Of a stretch of 64,000 nucleotides of DNA, positions 37,563-47,402 are shown piece after piece (within the stretch, counting starts at the first letter, position 1; each line of letters opens with the position of its first letter). This DNA is from Acuticoccus sp965213555 (GTDB taxonomy: Bacteria > Pseudomonadota > Alphaproteobacteria > Rhizobiales > Amorphaceae). The stretch is taken from positions 2,728,001-2,792,000 of the forward strand of contig NZ_OZ243890.1 of the NCBI RefSeq assembly GCF_965213555.1, read 5' to 3'. Below the pieces are notes generated by a model. That model searched no databases. It was not told where the DNA came from and saw only the letters and a program-made list of their open reading frames with translations. A program made the translations under genes and the position numbers.

Positions 37563-38462
37563 ATGACGCGTCAGACGGGCTTCAAGCCGGCCGAGATCGC
37601 CGAGGCGCAGCGCATGAGCGCCGAGGAGGCCATCCGTTACCACTACGACAACGACACCCAATTCTTCGCGCTGTGGCTCGACCCGACGCTGTCCTACTCG
37701 TGCGCGCGCTGGCACGACCCCCTCACCGAGGCCCCTGTGGCCGCGACGCTGCATGACGCGCAGCTCGAAAAGCTGCGCCACCACCTCGACGCAGCGCGGG
37801 TGGGCGAGGGCACGCGCGTGCTCGACGTCGGCTGCGGTTGGGGTGCGATCCTGGAGGCGGCGAGCCGACGCGGCGCGGCTCACGCCCTCGGCCTCACGCT
37901 GTCCGAGGACCAGCTCGCCCACATCGAGGCCGCCGGCTGGCCGCGCACCGAGGCGCGGCTCGAGGACGCCTTCGCGTTCACCACGGAGGCGCCGTTCGAC
38001 GCCGCGATCTCAATCGGCGCCTTCGAGCACTTCGCGAAGCCGCACATGTCGCGCGAGGAGAAGGTCGCCACCTACCGGGCCTTCTTCGAGCGCCTCGCCG
38101 CAGCGCTGACGCCGGGCGCGCGCTTCTCGCTGCAGACCATCGTGTGGGAGGCGGTGGACTTCGAGACGTCGAAGACGACGCTGCCCGAGATCATCTTCCC
38201 GCAGTCCGACATCCCCTTCATCGAAGAGATCGTGATGGGCTCGGCCGATGCGTTCCGCCTGATCTACCTCGAGAACGACCCCAAGCCCTACCAGCTCACC
38301 CTCGAGGCATGGCTGGAGAACTTCCGGGCGCAGCGCGAGCCCATCGTAGCGGAGTGGGGGGAGGCGAAGTACGCCTTCTTCCTGGACTACCTGCGTTACT
38401 CGCGCCTCGCCTTCACGCGGCGCAAGAACTCCCTCGCCCGCATGGTCTTCGTGCGCCGCTGA
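37563..38462 (+). CDS. SAM-dependent methyltransferase, cyclopropane-fatty-acid synthase-like
   Basis: 299 residues from ATG 37563, with a purine-rich GGGGGCGGA upstream. The SAM-binding motif I is VLDVGCGWGAILEAA. Preceding YHYDNDTQFFALWLDPTLSYSC matches the YD-S-F-LD-YS-C pattern of the CFA/mycolic-acid cyclopropane synthase group. FDAAISIGAFEHF is motif III-like. At 299 residues it is of the short mycolic-type form. Substrate may be an unsaturated lipid or a small molecule; not determined. The next gene is the broken RTX gene, convergent. Confidence 0.9.
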   Translation: MTRQTGFKPAEIAEAQRMSAEEAIRYHYDNDTQFFALWLDPTLSYSCARWHDPLTEAPVAATLHDAQLEKLRHHLDAARVGEGTRVLDVGCGWGAILEAASRRGAAHALGLTLSEDQLAHIEAAGWPRTEARLEDAFAFTTEAPFDAAISIGAFEHFAKPHMSREEKVATYRAFFERLAAALTPGARFSLQTIVWEAVDFETSKTTLPEIIFPQSDIPFIEEIVMGSADAFRLIYLENDPKPYQLTLEAWLENFRAQREPIVAEWGEAKYAFFLDYLRYSRLAFTRRKNSLARMVFVRR

Positions 38463-38497
38463 ACGCGGGCCCGACGCTCCGCCAGGCCCGCGCGCGT

Positions 38498-39924
38498 TCA
38501 GAATATGAAGTCGTCGCCGGTGAGGAGGCTCGCGTCGACGCCGCGCAGGAAGATCGTGTTGCCGTCGCCGTAGTCGATGAGCGTGCTCTTGACGCGTGCC
38601 TCGAGGTGGTTGTTGGCGAGGTCGCGGAAGCTCTTGATCGATTCCACCGCCGACAGGTCGATGCTTTCGCGCGAGCCCTCCGCGTCGAAGTCGCTGATGA
38701 CCTCGTCGCCGAAGCCGCTCGCGAAGCGAACGTGTCCTCGCCGCCCTGACCGAACAGCGTGTCGTCGCCCGAGCCGCCGGTGATGACGTCCCCTCCGGCC
38801 CGGCCGACGATCTTGTCGTTGCCGGAGCCGCCGTCGCGGAGGTCGCGCCCGCCACCGCCGAACAGGTCGTCGTCCTCGCCGCCGCCGAGCAGCGCGTCCG
38901 TGCCCGACCGCCGTTCAGCCGGTCCTGACCGCCGACGCCCTCAAGAAGGTCGTTGTCGCCGCCGCCGTTGAGGACGTCGTCGCCGTTGCCGCCGAGCAGC
39001 GTGTCGTTCCCCTGCTTGCCGGAAAGCTTATCCTTGCCGTCGCCGCCGCGGAGGCGATCTCGTCCGTCGCCGCCGAGGAGGTCATCGTTGCCGTCGTTGC
39101 CGTTCAGGGTGTCGTTGCCCCGGTTGCCGATGAGGAGATCGTCGCCATCGCGTCCGTTGAGGGTATCGCGCCGTCGAGGCCCGCGAGCGTGTCATCGTTC
39201 GATGCCCCGTTGAGGAGATCGTTCGCCGTCCCCCCGGTCAGCCGCACCGGATCATCGAGCGGAACGCCCTCGCTCAGAACGGCATCGACGAACGCCTCGA
39301 AGATGGCGATGGCGTCGGGCCAAGGTCACGCAACGCGTCGGCGACATGCGGCGCAAATGCCTCGCGGAACGCAGTGGGAAGGGCGACTTGATTCGCGCCT
39401 TCGCTACTGAGTACTTGGTTGAGGATATCGCCGTTGGAGCGACTTTTCAGTCCCTCGAAGTCGGAGGGGCTTCGAGCGGGAAAGTTCGTTTGTAGGGCGA
39501 GGGTTGGGCTGCGTAGGCAGCAAGGTTGCGAAGGCCGTCGATCTGCAATCCTGATGCGGTTCTGACCAGCTCCCAGATTGCCTGCGAGGTCTGCCGCCCC
39601 GGTCCCGCCGTAAGCGGCACTCGAAAGGCGTCGTAGCCTGCGGGAATGAGCCCGCCATGACCGCCGTAAATAGGAGCGGCGAAGGCGATGTCCGCTATAC
39701 GGTTCGCAGCTGCATCAAACGTTTGAGAAGCGGGTACGATCTCTCCAAGCGCCGAAGACCTCAATCGTAAGCCCGCCGTCCGAGCGTCGCGCCACGTCTT
39801 CCGCCCCAGGCTTCGATGGCCAAGAACTCAAGAAGGTCACGAGGTTAGGTCGCTGACCAACCAAAATGTAGTCATACATCAATCTCCATTCCTCATGCCT
39901 ATCTTTGGCAAATGCCGATGTCAT
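38498..39924 (-). pseudogene. RTX calcium-binding secreted protein gene with multiple frameshifts
   Basis: Read on the minus strand this was one gene. An N-terminal non-repetitive region (EEWRLMYDYILVGQRPNLV, then ALGEIVPASQTFDAAANRIA and LPTAFREAFAPHVADALRDL) is followed by about ten GGxGxDxLxG nonapeptides and a serralysin-type C-terminus (SDFDAEGSRESIDLSAVESI, ending LLTGDDFIF). RTX proteins leave by type I secretion and fold on calcium. Frames change near 39755, 39455, 39330, 39170, 38905 and 38725, so no complete product is possible without correction. Function of the N-terminal part unknown. No secretion genes are adjacent. Confidence 0.85.
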
Positions 39925-40238
39925 GACCTGCTCAACACAAGCAACTAGCGCGACCGAACGGCGATCTCAAAGCCAATCAGTACTTCTGGAAGCCGCTCTG
40001 TTGGACGGACGTGCCTGATGGTCGCAAGATCGGCATGGATGAACCCCTCGAAGCGAATGGCGTAGACCCCGCTGTCACCGCCGACCCCGTGACCGGCTCC
40101 TTGGAGACGCCAGAACCATTTAATCAGCGCTATTTAATCCAAATAAAAATCTCGTAAGTTCATGCCCGTTTTGCGGCGTGGGATTGAAGCGCCTTGAGCC
40201 GTGTGAGACATGCCCGCCCACCTTGCCGGAGCGAGCCC
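39925..40238. other. AT-richer intergenic region before argG
   Basis: 314 bases. Around 40110-40160 the sequence is AT-rich with ATTTAATC twice, a likely place for the argG promoter, but no clear -10/-35 pair. I see no gene; a coding-like remnant of the RTX gene's upstream region cannot be excluded. Confidence 0.4.
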
Positions 40239-41459
<1,221 letters not shown>

Positions 41460-41468
41460 GGCCGGCCG

Positions 41469-42950
41469 CTACTCGGTGACGATCTTCACGAGGTCGCCGG
41501 GCGCGAGGTCCTCCCCCTCGCCGAGACCGTTGAGCACGCGCAGCAGCGGCAACGCCATGGGCGGCTCGACGCCCGTCATGCGGGCAGCAAGGGTCGCGGC
41601 GCTTTCGTTCTCGCGCACGGGAAGGACGCGGATGCGCAGCGGACGCATGGCCGCGCGCTGGGACGGCGACAGCAGGCGGAACGAGGCGAGCGTGTCGCGG
41701 AACGCCGCCTCGTACGCGGAGGCCGGATGGGAGGACGCGAAGATGAAGCGGAAGATCCGCCCCTCGCCGCGCGCGACGCCGATGCGGAACGACCAGTCCT
41801 CAACGAGCGCCGAGGCCGTCGCGACCGGAACGCTCCCAAGCATCTCCTCGCGGACCGAATCCTTGATCAGTCCCTTGACCCAGCCGGAGCCAAGGTAGTC
41901 ACGCAGCGTGGTACCCTGGGGGACCGGCGCTACGTCGAAGCGGACCGCCGTCGTGGCGCCGTCCGTCGCGAGTACCGCGCTCGACGTGTTCTTGAGGACG
42001 TAGCCCTCGGGCACGGTGAAGGCGACGCCGAGGTCCACGTGGGCGAACTCGCGGCCGCGCACGTAGCCCTCGCGGGGGTCGTCGCCGTACAGCAGCCCGT
42101 CGAGGCTGCGCAGGTAGGGGGCGCGCGCCTTCCGACCGACGTCCGGCCCGAAGAAGCGGCGGGCGATGCGCTTGGCCTGTTCGGTGCGCTCCGGCGTCGC
42201 GGGGTGGGTGGACAGGAACCCGGGGCCCGCCTCGGACGCCGCGCTCAGCGCCGGCAGCGCCGCAAAGCGGGCCATCGCCTCGAGGAAGCGCGCCGCGGCG
42301 AACGGGTCGAACCCCGCTGCAGCCAGCGTCTCCACGCCCACGCGGTCCGCCTCGAGCTCCTGCTGCTGGCTGAAGACGGCACGCGAAAGCTCGGCGGTGT
42401 CGCGCGAGTCAGCGGCGAAGTCGGGGTCGGCGACCACCTTGCTGACGCGCTCGGCAAGCGCTGCCGCCTCGGCCTGACGCTGGCGCAGCCGCGCATGGTC
42501 GGCTGCCACGTGGGCGACCTCGTGGGCGATCACCGCGGCGAGCTCGCTCTCGTCGTTGGCGAGCGCAAGGAGGCCGCGGGTGACGTAGATGTCGCCGCTC
42601 GGCAGCGCGAAGGCGTTGACCGCGGGCGAGTTGAGGATCGTCACGCGCACGGTCCGGTCGGTGAGGTCGCTGACGGCCATGAGGCGGGCGACGATGCCCT
42701 CCACGAGCGCCTCGATGGCCGGGTTCTCGTAGATCCCGCCATAGGCGCCGATCAGCTTGACGTGCTCCTCGCCCCGCGCGACGACCGGAGGACGGCTCGG
42801 CGCGACGCGCGACTGGGCAGCAAGGTCGGACGGGCCGGGCGAGGCGACGAGCGCGTTCTCACCGATGGATCCGCCGCACCCCGCGAGCGCCAGCGCAAGG
42901 GCACCGGCGAGCGCTGCCCGGGAGGCCGGACGGCGCCCCAGCGACGTCAC
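41469..42950 (-). CDS. M48-family metalloprotease lipoprotein
   Basis: A zinc protease anchored in the periplasm, 493 residues from GTG 42950, which overlaps the stop of the upstream gene (GTGA). A lipoprotein signal with lipobox LALAGC is at about residues 18-26. The zinc site is HEVAHVAADH with a distal Glu in ELEADRVGVETL. The C-terminal 150 residues include a LysM-like end region, RVLPVRENESAATLAARM, consistent with peptidoglycan association. BepA-like quality control of outer-membrane proteins is a possible role by family, not shown here. Confidence 0.92.
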   Translation of the reverse strand: MTSLGRRPASRAALAGALALALAGCGGSIGENALVASPGPSDLAAQSRVAPSRPPVVARGEEHVKLIGAYGGIYENPAIEALVEGIVARLMAVSDLTDRTVRVTILNSPAVNAFALPSGDIYVTRGLLALANDESELAAVIAHEVAHVAADHARLRQRQAEAAALAERVSKVVADPDFAADSRDTAELSRAVFSQQQELEADRVGVETLAAAGFDPFAAARFLEAMARFAALPALSAASEAGPGFLSTHPATPERTEQAKRIARRFFGPDVGRKARAPYLRSLDGLLYGDDPREGYVRGREFAHVDLGVAFTVPEGYVLKNTSSAVLATDGATTAVRFDVAPVPQGTTLRDYLGSGWVKGLIKDSVREEMLGSVPVATASALVEDWSFRIGVARGEGRIFRFIFASSHPASAYEAAFRDTLASFRLLSPSQRAAMRPLRIRVLPVRENESAATLAARMTGVEPPMALPLLRVLNGLGEGEDLAPGDLVKIVTE

Positions 42951-43723
42951 TGCCCGGGTGCGCGCTCCCGCAAGCGCTCGACCTGCGCAGGATGCTCCAC
43001 CTCGATCATGCCGCCTTTCCACGCGTCCAAGACACCCCTTACGCGAACCTGCTCACCCTCGAGCGTGGCGAGGTCTGCGGGCCAGTCGCCCGTGCCGTCC
43101 CGCCGGACGAGGACGGTGAAGTCCGTCGCCCAGTCCTCGCCGAAGTTGAGGTACAGCGTCCGCCGCGTCCCGCCGACGCTGCGCACGGTCCCGCTCACCA
43201 CGACGCCCTCGCCGACGTGCCGCAAGAGGTCGGACGACCCTGCGGACAACCCCGGTTCCTGCCACATCCCGCGGCCGGCTGCCTCCGCCACACGCTCGGC
43301 GGCGGACAGCGGCTCCAGGCACGGCACGGACATAACAGTCGGCTCAACGAGCGCAAGGCCGGCCTCGAGCAGCCCGTCGCGTAGGCTTTTCGGTGTGTCA
43401 TCGGCGACAACGTCTTCGAGCACTATGTCGCCGAGCACGCGACCGTGCCGGTCGACGTCGGCCTCCCACAGGGTCGGAACGAAGAACGCCCCTGCTCCCA
43501 CCGCGCGCGACAGGACGTCCTGGGCACCTGCTGCGAGCCGCACCTCCGCCAAGCGGACGGTCCGTCCGTCGGCGAGTACGAGGCCGCCGGGCGCGGTGGC
43601 GACGACGGTGACCGGCTCGCGTGGGCCCTCGCAACCGGTGGCAGATGCCGTCAGCGTCGTCGCCGACAGCACGAGCGCGGCGAGGCACGCGAGGACGAGG
43701 GAACGCGGCGATCGGCGGCGCAA
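42947..43723 (-). CDS. exported thermonuclease-like (SNase fold) protein
   Basis: 258 residues. TTG 43723 is proposed because a longer reading would overlap the hbd stop; it gives a basic N-terminus and signal peptide SLVLACLAALVLSATTLTASA. The part after residue 35 resembles a staphylococcal-nuclease OB fold (VTVVATAPGGLVLADGRTVRLAEVRL, DVDRHGRVLGDI). The catalytic Arg and Glu pattern is not clearly conserved, so activity is uncertain. A second OB-like region (VVVSGTVRSVGG) follows. Translationally coupled to the M48 gene downstream. Confidence 0.7.
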   Translation of the reverse strand: MRRRSPRSLVLACLAALVLSATTLTASATGCEGPREPVTVVATAPGGLVLADGRTVRLAEVRLAAGAQDVLSRAVGAGAFFVPTLWEADVDRHGRVLGDIVLEDVVADDTPKSLRDGLLEAGLALVEPTVMSVPCLEPLSAAERVAEAAGRGMWQEPGLSAGSSDLLRHVGEGVVVSGTVRSVGGTRRTLYLNFGEDWATDFTVLVRRDGTGDWPADLATLEGEQVRVRGVLDAWKGGMIEVEHPAQVERLRERAPGQ

Positions 43724-43733
43724 CGAGGTGGCC

Positions 43734-44612
43734 TCAGCGGGTCGGGACGGGGCGCTCGCCGCGGTAGTCGTAGAACCCGCGGCCGGCCTTGCGGCCAAGC
43801 CAGCCGGCCTCGACGTACTTCACGAGGAGCGGGCAGGGGCGATACTTGGAGTCCGCCAGCCCGTCGTACAGCACCTGCATGACGGACAAGCAGGTGTCGA
43901 GGCCGATGAAGTCGGCGAGCTGGAGCGGGCCCATCTTGTGGTTCGCGCCGAGCCGCATCGCGGTGTCGATGGCCTCCACCGATCCGACGCCCTCGTAGAG
44001 CGTGTAGATCGCCTCGTTGATCATCGGCAAAAGGATGCGGTTGACGATGAAGGCTGGGAAGTCCTCGGCCTGGGCCGATACCTTGCCGAGCCGGTCCACG
44101 AAGCGGGCGGCGAGTTGGAAGGTCTCGTCGGCGGTGGCGATGCCGCGCACGAGCTCCACGAACTCCATCACCGGCACCGGGTTCATGAAGTGGATGCCGA
44201 TGAAGCGCTCGGGGCGGTCCGTCGCCGCGGCGAGCCGCGTGATCGAGATCGAGGAGGTGTTGGTGGCGAGCACCGCCTCGGGCTTCAGGAGCGGGCAGAC
44301 CTGCGCGTACACCTTCCGCTTGACCTGCTCGTTCTCCGTCGCGGCCTCGATGACGAGGTCCATCTCCGACAACTCGTCGAGGTTCTTCGCCGCGGTGATG
44401 CGCTGGATCGCCGCCTGCCGCTCGCTGTCCTCGATGCGACCGGCGGCGACCTGGCGGGCCATGTTGCCGGTGATGGTCGCGAGCCCCTCCTCGATCCGCT
44501 CGCTCGCGTGATCATGAAGGGTCACGGTGTAACCGGCGAGCGCGGCCACGTGCGCGATCCCGTTGCCCATCTGACCGGCGCCGATGACGCCGACGCTCGC
44601 GATGTCCTCCAT
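43734..44612 (-). CDS. hbd: 3-hydroxybutyryl-CoA dehydrogenase
   Basis: NAD(P)-dependent oxidation or reduction of 3-hydroxybutyryl-CoA / acetoacetyl-CoA, for PHB or fatty-acid metabolism. 292 residues from ATG 44612: SVGVIGAGQMGNGIAHVAALAG gives the Rossmann motif. Catalytic parts: TNTSSISITRLA, GIHFMNPVPVMEFVELV with the His, FIVNRILLPMINEA, and FIGLDTCLSVMQ. ORF text further upstream of 44612 is not coding. It follows etfA and etfB on the same strand, the common Hyphomicrobiales arrangement. Confidence 0.96.
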   Translation of the reverse strand: MEDIASVGVIGAGQMGNGIAHVAALAGYTVTLHDHASERIEEGLATITGNMARQVAAGRIEDSERQAAIQRITAAKNLDELSEMDLVIEAATENEQVKRKVYAQVCPLLKPEAVLATNTSSISITRLAAATDRPERFIGIHFMNPVPVMEFVELVRGIATADETFQLAARFVDRLGKVSAQAEDFPAFIVNRILLPMINEAIYTLYEGVGSVEAIDTAMRLGANHKMGPLQLADFIGLDTCLSVMQVLYDGLADSKYRPCPLLVKYVEAGWLGRKAGRGFYDYRGERPVPTR

Positions 44613-44716
44613 GCCCGCCGCCGCCGACCCTTGATAACGGTCGTCGACGAAGCCGGACCGTCCGGGCGCGTCGAGGCGCGTCGGCCCGCTCGTGGGGCGA
44701 TCGCGGCGGCCGAGGC

Positions 44717-45661
44717 TCAAGACGCTCCCTTCGCCAGCTCGTCCTTCAGCTCGGGTACGAGCGTGAAGATGTCCCCGACGAGGCCGTAGTCCGCGACCTG
44801 GAAGATCGGCGCCTCCTCGTCCTTGTTGATGGCGACGATGACCTTCGAGTCCTTCATGCCGGCGAGGTGCTGGATGGCACCGGAGATGCCGCACGCGATG
44901 TAGAGCTCGGGCGCCACGACCTTGCCGGTCTGCCCGACCTGCCAGTCGTTGGGGGCGTAGCCCGCATCGACGGCAGCCCGCGACGCGCCGATCGCCGCGC
45001 CGAGCTGGTCGGCGAGGGGCTCGATGAGCTCGGCAAACTTTTCGGAGGAGCCGAGCGCCCGCCCGCCCGACACGATGATCTTCGCCGACGCAAGCTCGGG
45101 TCGGTCGCTGTGCGCCACCTCCTGGCCGACGAACTTCGACAGGCCGGGATCGGCGGCTGCCTCGACCGACTTCACCTCGCCCGACCCGCCCTCGCCGGCC
45201 GCTGCGAACGAGGCAGTGCGGATCGTCAACACCTTCTTCGCGTCCGTGCTGCGCACGGTCTGCACCGCGTTGCCGGCGTAGATCGGCCGGCGGAACGTGT
45301 CCGGCCCCTCGACCGCCATCACGTCGGAGACCTGCATGACGTCGAGCAGCGCCGCGACGCGCGGCATCACGTTCTTGCCGAACGTGGAGGACGGGGCGAC
45401 GAACGCGTCGTAACCGTCCGCGAGCGACACGATCAGGTCGGCCAGCGGCTCGGCGAGGTTGTGCTCGTAGGACTCGCCCTGCGCGGTGAGGACGGCCTGA
45501 ACGCCCTCCAACTGGGCCGCCGCCTCGGCCGCCGCGTCGACGTCGGCACCGGCGACGAGCACGTCCACCGGCGCGCCGAGCTGGGCGGCTGCGGTCATCG
45601 CCTTCAGCGTGCTGTCCTCGAGCTTCCCGCCGGCGTGCTCGGCGATCAAGAGTGTGGTCAT
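44717..45661 (-). CDS. etfA: electron transfer flavoprotein alpha subunit
   Basis: Binds FAD and shuttles electrons from acyl-CoA dehydrogenases to ETF-ubiquinone oxidoreductase. 314 residues. The N-terminus is MTTLLIAEHAGGKLEDSTL. The FAD-binding C-terminal domain contains SGGRALGSSEKFAELIEPLA, GASRAAVDAGYAPNDWQVGQTGKVV and GISGAIQHLAGMKDS. It lies downstream of etfB with 28 bases between, so it is an operon. The complex acts in the cytoplasm. Confidence 0.98.
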   Translation of the reverse strand: MTTLLIAEHAGGKLEDSTLKAMTAAAQLGAPVDVLVAGADVDAAAEAAAQLEGVQAVLTAQGESYEHNLAEPLADLIVSLADGYDAFVAPSSTFGKNVMPRVAALLDVMQVSDVMAVEGPDTFRRPIYAGNAVQTVRSTDAKKVLTIRTASFAAAGEGGSGEVKSVEAAADPGLSKFVGQEVAHSDRPELASAKIIVSGGRALGSSEKFAELIEPLADQLGAAIGASRAAVDAGYAPNDWQVGQTGKVVAPELYIACGISGAIQHLAGMKDSKVIVAINKDEEAPIFQVADYGLVGDIFTLVPELKDELAKGAS

Positions 45662-45689
45662 CGCATGCCTCCCTCGCTCGGCGCGGCCG

Positions 45690-46439
45690 TCAGATGACGC
45701 CGACCTCGTTCTTCAGCTTCGCCACGAGCTCCTCGACCGTGGTCACCTTGACGCCGGCCTGCCGCTCGCCGGGCGGCTCGGTCGAGACGACCTCGAGCCG
45801 CCGCTTGATCTCCACACCGTAGTCGCCGGGCGACTTGGTATCGAGCGGCTTCTTCTTCGCCTTCATGATGTTCGGCAGCGAGGCGTAGCGCGGCTCGTTG
45901 AGCCGCAGGTCGGTGGTGATGATGGCCGGAGTCTTGAGCTCCACCGTCTGCAGCCCGCCGTCGATCTCCCGCGTGACGTTCACCGTGCCGTCGGCGACCT
46001 CGACCTTGGAGGCGAAGGTGCCCTGCGCCCAGCCGAGCAGCGCCGCGAGCATCTGACCGGTCTGATTGCAGTCGTCGTCGATCGCCTGCTTGCCGAGGAT
46101 GACGAGCTGCGGTTCCTCCTCGGCGACCACGGCCTTGAGGATCTTGGCGACGTCTAGCGGCTCCACGGTCTCGTCCGTCTGCACGAGGATCGCGCGGTCG
46201 GCGCCCATGGCGAGCGCCGTGCGCAACGTCTCCGACGCCTTGGCGGGTCCGATGGACACCGCGACCACCTCCTGCGCCGTCCCCGCCTCCCTGAGCCGCA
46301 GCGCCTCCTCGACGGCGATCTCGTCGAACGGGTTCATGCTCATCTTGACGTTCGCGAGGTCGACGCCGGAGCCATCCGGCTTCACGCGGATCTTCACGTT
46401 GTAGTCGACCACACGCTTGACCGGCACCAGAACCTTCAT
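45690..46439 (-). CDS. etfB: electron transfer flavoprotein beta subunit
   Basis: 249 residues starting MKVLVPVKRVVDYNVKIRVK at ATG 46439. The family signature VVAEEEPQLVILGKQAIDDD is followed by NQTGQMLAALLGWAQGTFAS, which binds AMP in the heterodimer. The C-terminal helix that wraps the alpha subunit (VSTEPPGERQAGVKV) is present. Reading upstream to 46475 is not supported by homology. First gene of the etfB-etfA pair, followed by hbd. Confidence 0.98.
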   Translation of the reverse strand: MKVLVPVKRVVDYNVKIRVKPDGSGVDLANVKMSMNPFDEIAVEEALRLREAGTAQEVVAVSIGPAKASETLRTALAMGADRAILVQTDETVEPLDVAKILKAVVAEEEPQLVILGKQAIDDDCNQTGQMLAALLGWAQGTFASKVEVADGTVNVTREIDGGLQTVELKTPAIITTDLRLNEPRYASLPNIMKAKKKPLDTKSPGDYGVEIKRRLEVVSTEPPGERQAGVKVTTVEELVAKLKNEVGVI

Positions 46440-46562
46440 GTCCCGCCCTTCGTCCATTGTTTTTCTGGAGCCCATTTAAAGGCTAGCACCGTCCCGTCCC
46501 AAGTCAAACATCGGGCCGAAGGCCGAACACCTTCGACGCCACAGGCGGCGACGACGTCGACG

Positions 46563-47135
46563 TCAGCTGCCGCGGCTTTGGCCTGGCACCCACAGGACGT
46601 CGGTCTCGCCGTCCCTGTTGGCCACCCGCGCTGCGACGAACAGGAGGTCCGACAGGCGGTTGACGTAGCGCAGCGCCGCCTCGCCCACCCGTTCGGTCTC
46701 GGCAAGCTCGACCATCATCCGCTCGGCCCTGCGGCAAACGGTGCGCGCGAGGTGGAGCTGCGCGGCCGCCATGCCGCCCGCTGGCAGCACGAACGACTTG
46801 AGCGGCGAGAGCCTGCCGTTGAGGTCGTCGATCTCCGCCTCGAGGCGGTCCACCTGGCCGGAGGTGATGCGCAGCGGCTCGTAGGGCAGCGCCTTACCCT
46901 CCGGCGTCGCAAGGTCCGCGCCGAGGTCGAAGAGGTCATTCTGCACCCGTTGCAGGAGCGTGTCGAGGCGTTCGCCGACGCCCGCGGCGCGGGCGCAGCC
47001 GATCACCGCGTTGGCCTCGTCCACCGTGCCGTAGGTCGCGATGCGGAGGTCGAACTTCTTGCGCCGCTCCCCGGTGCCGAGCCCGGTTGAGCCGTCGTCG
47101 CCGGTGCGCGTGTAGATCTTGTTCAGTCGGACCAT
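46563..47135 (-). CDS. pduO: PduO-type ATP:cob(I)alamin adenosyltransferase
   Basis: Transfers the adenosyl group of ATP to cob(I)alamin, forming coenzyme B12. 190 residues of the human MMAB/PduO type. The N-terminal ATP-binding motif is YTRTGDDGSTGL, followed by KFDLRIATYGTVDEANAVIG. A later helix holds VCRRAERMMVELAETERV and RYVNRLSDLLFVAAR. It complements cobS/cobT in the window. On the same strand it precedes etfB and follows a small membrane protein gene, six bases away. Confidence 0.96.
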   Translation of the reverse strand: MVRLNKIYTRTGDDGSTGLGTGERRKKFDLRIATYGTVDEANAVIGCARAAGVGERLDTLLQRVQNDLFDLGADLATPEGKALPYEPLRITSGQVDRLEAEIDDLNGRLSPLKSFVLPAGGMAAAQLHLARTVCRRAERMMVELAETERVGEAALRYVNRLSDLLFVAARVANRDGETDVLWVPGQSRGS

Positions 47136-47141
47136 CGCCGG

Positions 47142-47333
47142 TCAGCCCTGCGTCAGGTAGAGCGCGGTCATCGCCACCACGACCGCGACGAACTGCAACA
47201 GCACGCGCATCCGCATCAGCGCCTGGCTGCGATTGGGCGAGCCGCCGCGCATCATGTTCCACAGCCCAAGAATGAGGACGACGGCCACCGCCGCGACGGC
47301 GACGATGATGATGAAGGTGGCGAACGAGGGCAT
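47142..47333 (-). CDS. twin-transmembrane (HIG1-like) small membrane protein
   Basis: 63 residues with two hydrophobic helices, FATFIIIVAVAAVAVVLILGLW and LLQFVAVVVAMTALYL, linked by a basic loop NMMRGGSPNRSQALMRMRV. Such HIG1-related proteins in alphaproteobacteria stand beside the adenosyltransferase gene. HIG1 proteins can associate with cytochrome oxidase; that role here is only inferred from family resemblance. A GAAAGGATCC ribosome site precedes ATG 47333. Confidence 0.88.
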   Translation of the reverse strand: MPSFATFIIIVAVAAVAVVLILGLWNMMRGGSPNRSQALMRMRVLLQFVAVVVAMTALYLTQG

Positions 47334-47402
47334 GGGATCCTTTCTTCCAGGTGACCAGGGAGCTTGAAGGAGCGTCGGAGCGCGATGGCATCGCAGGACG
47401 GC

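Noticed and set aside
41727..44789. Plus-strand 1020-residue frame opposite M48, nuclease and hbd genes
   Set aside because: No recognisable domain; three consecutive minus-strand genes with clear motifs occupy the region.
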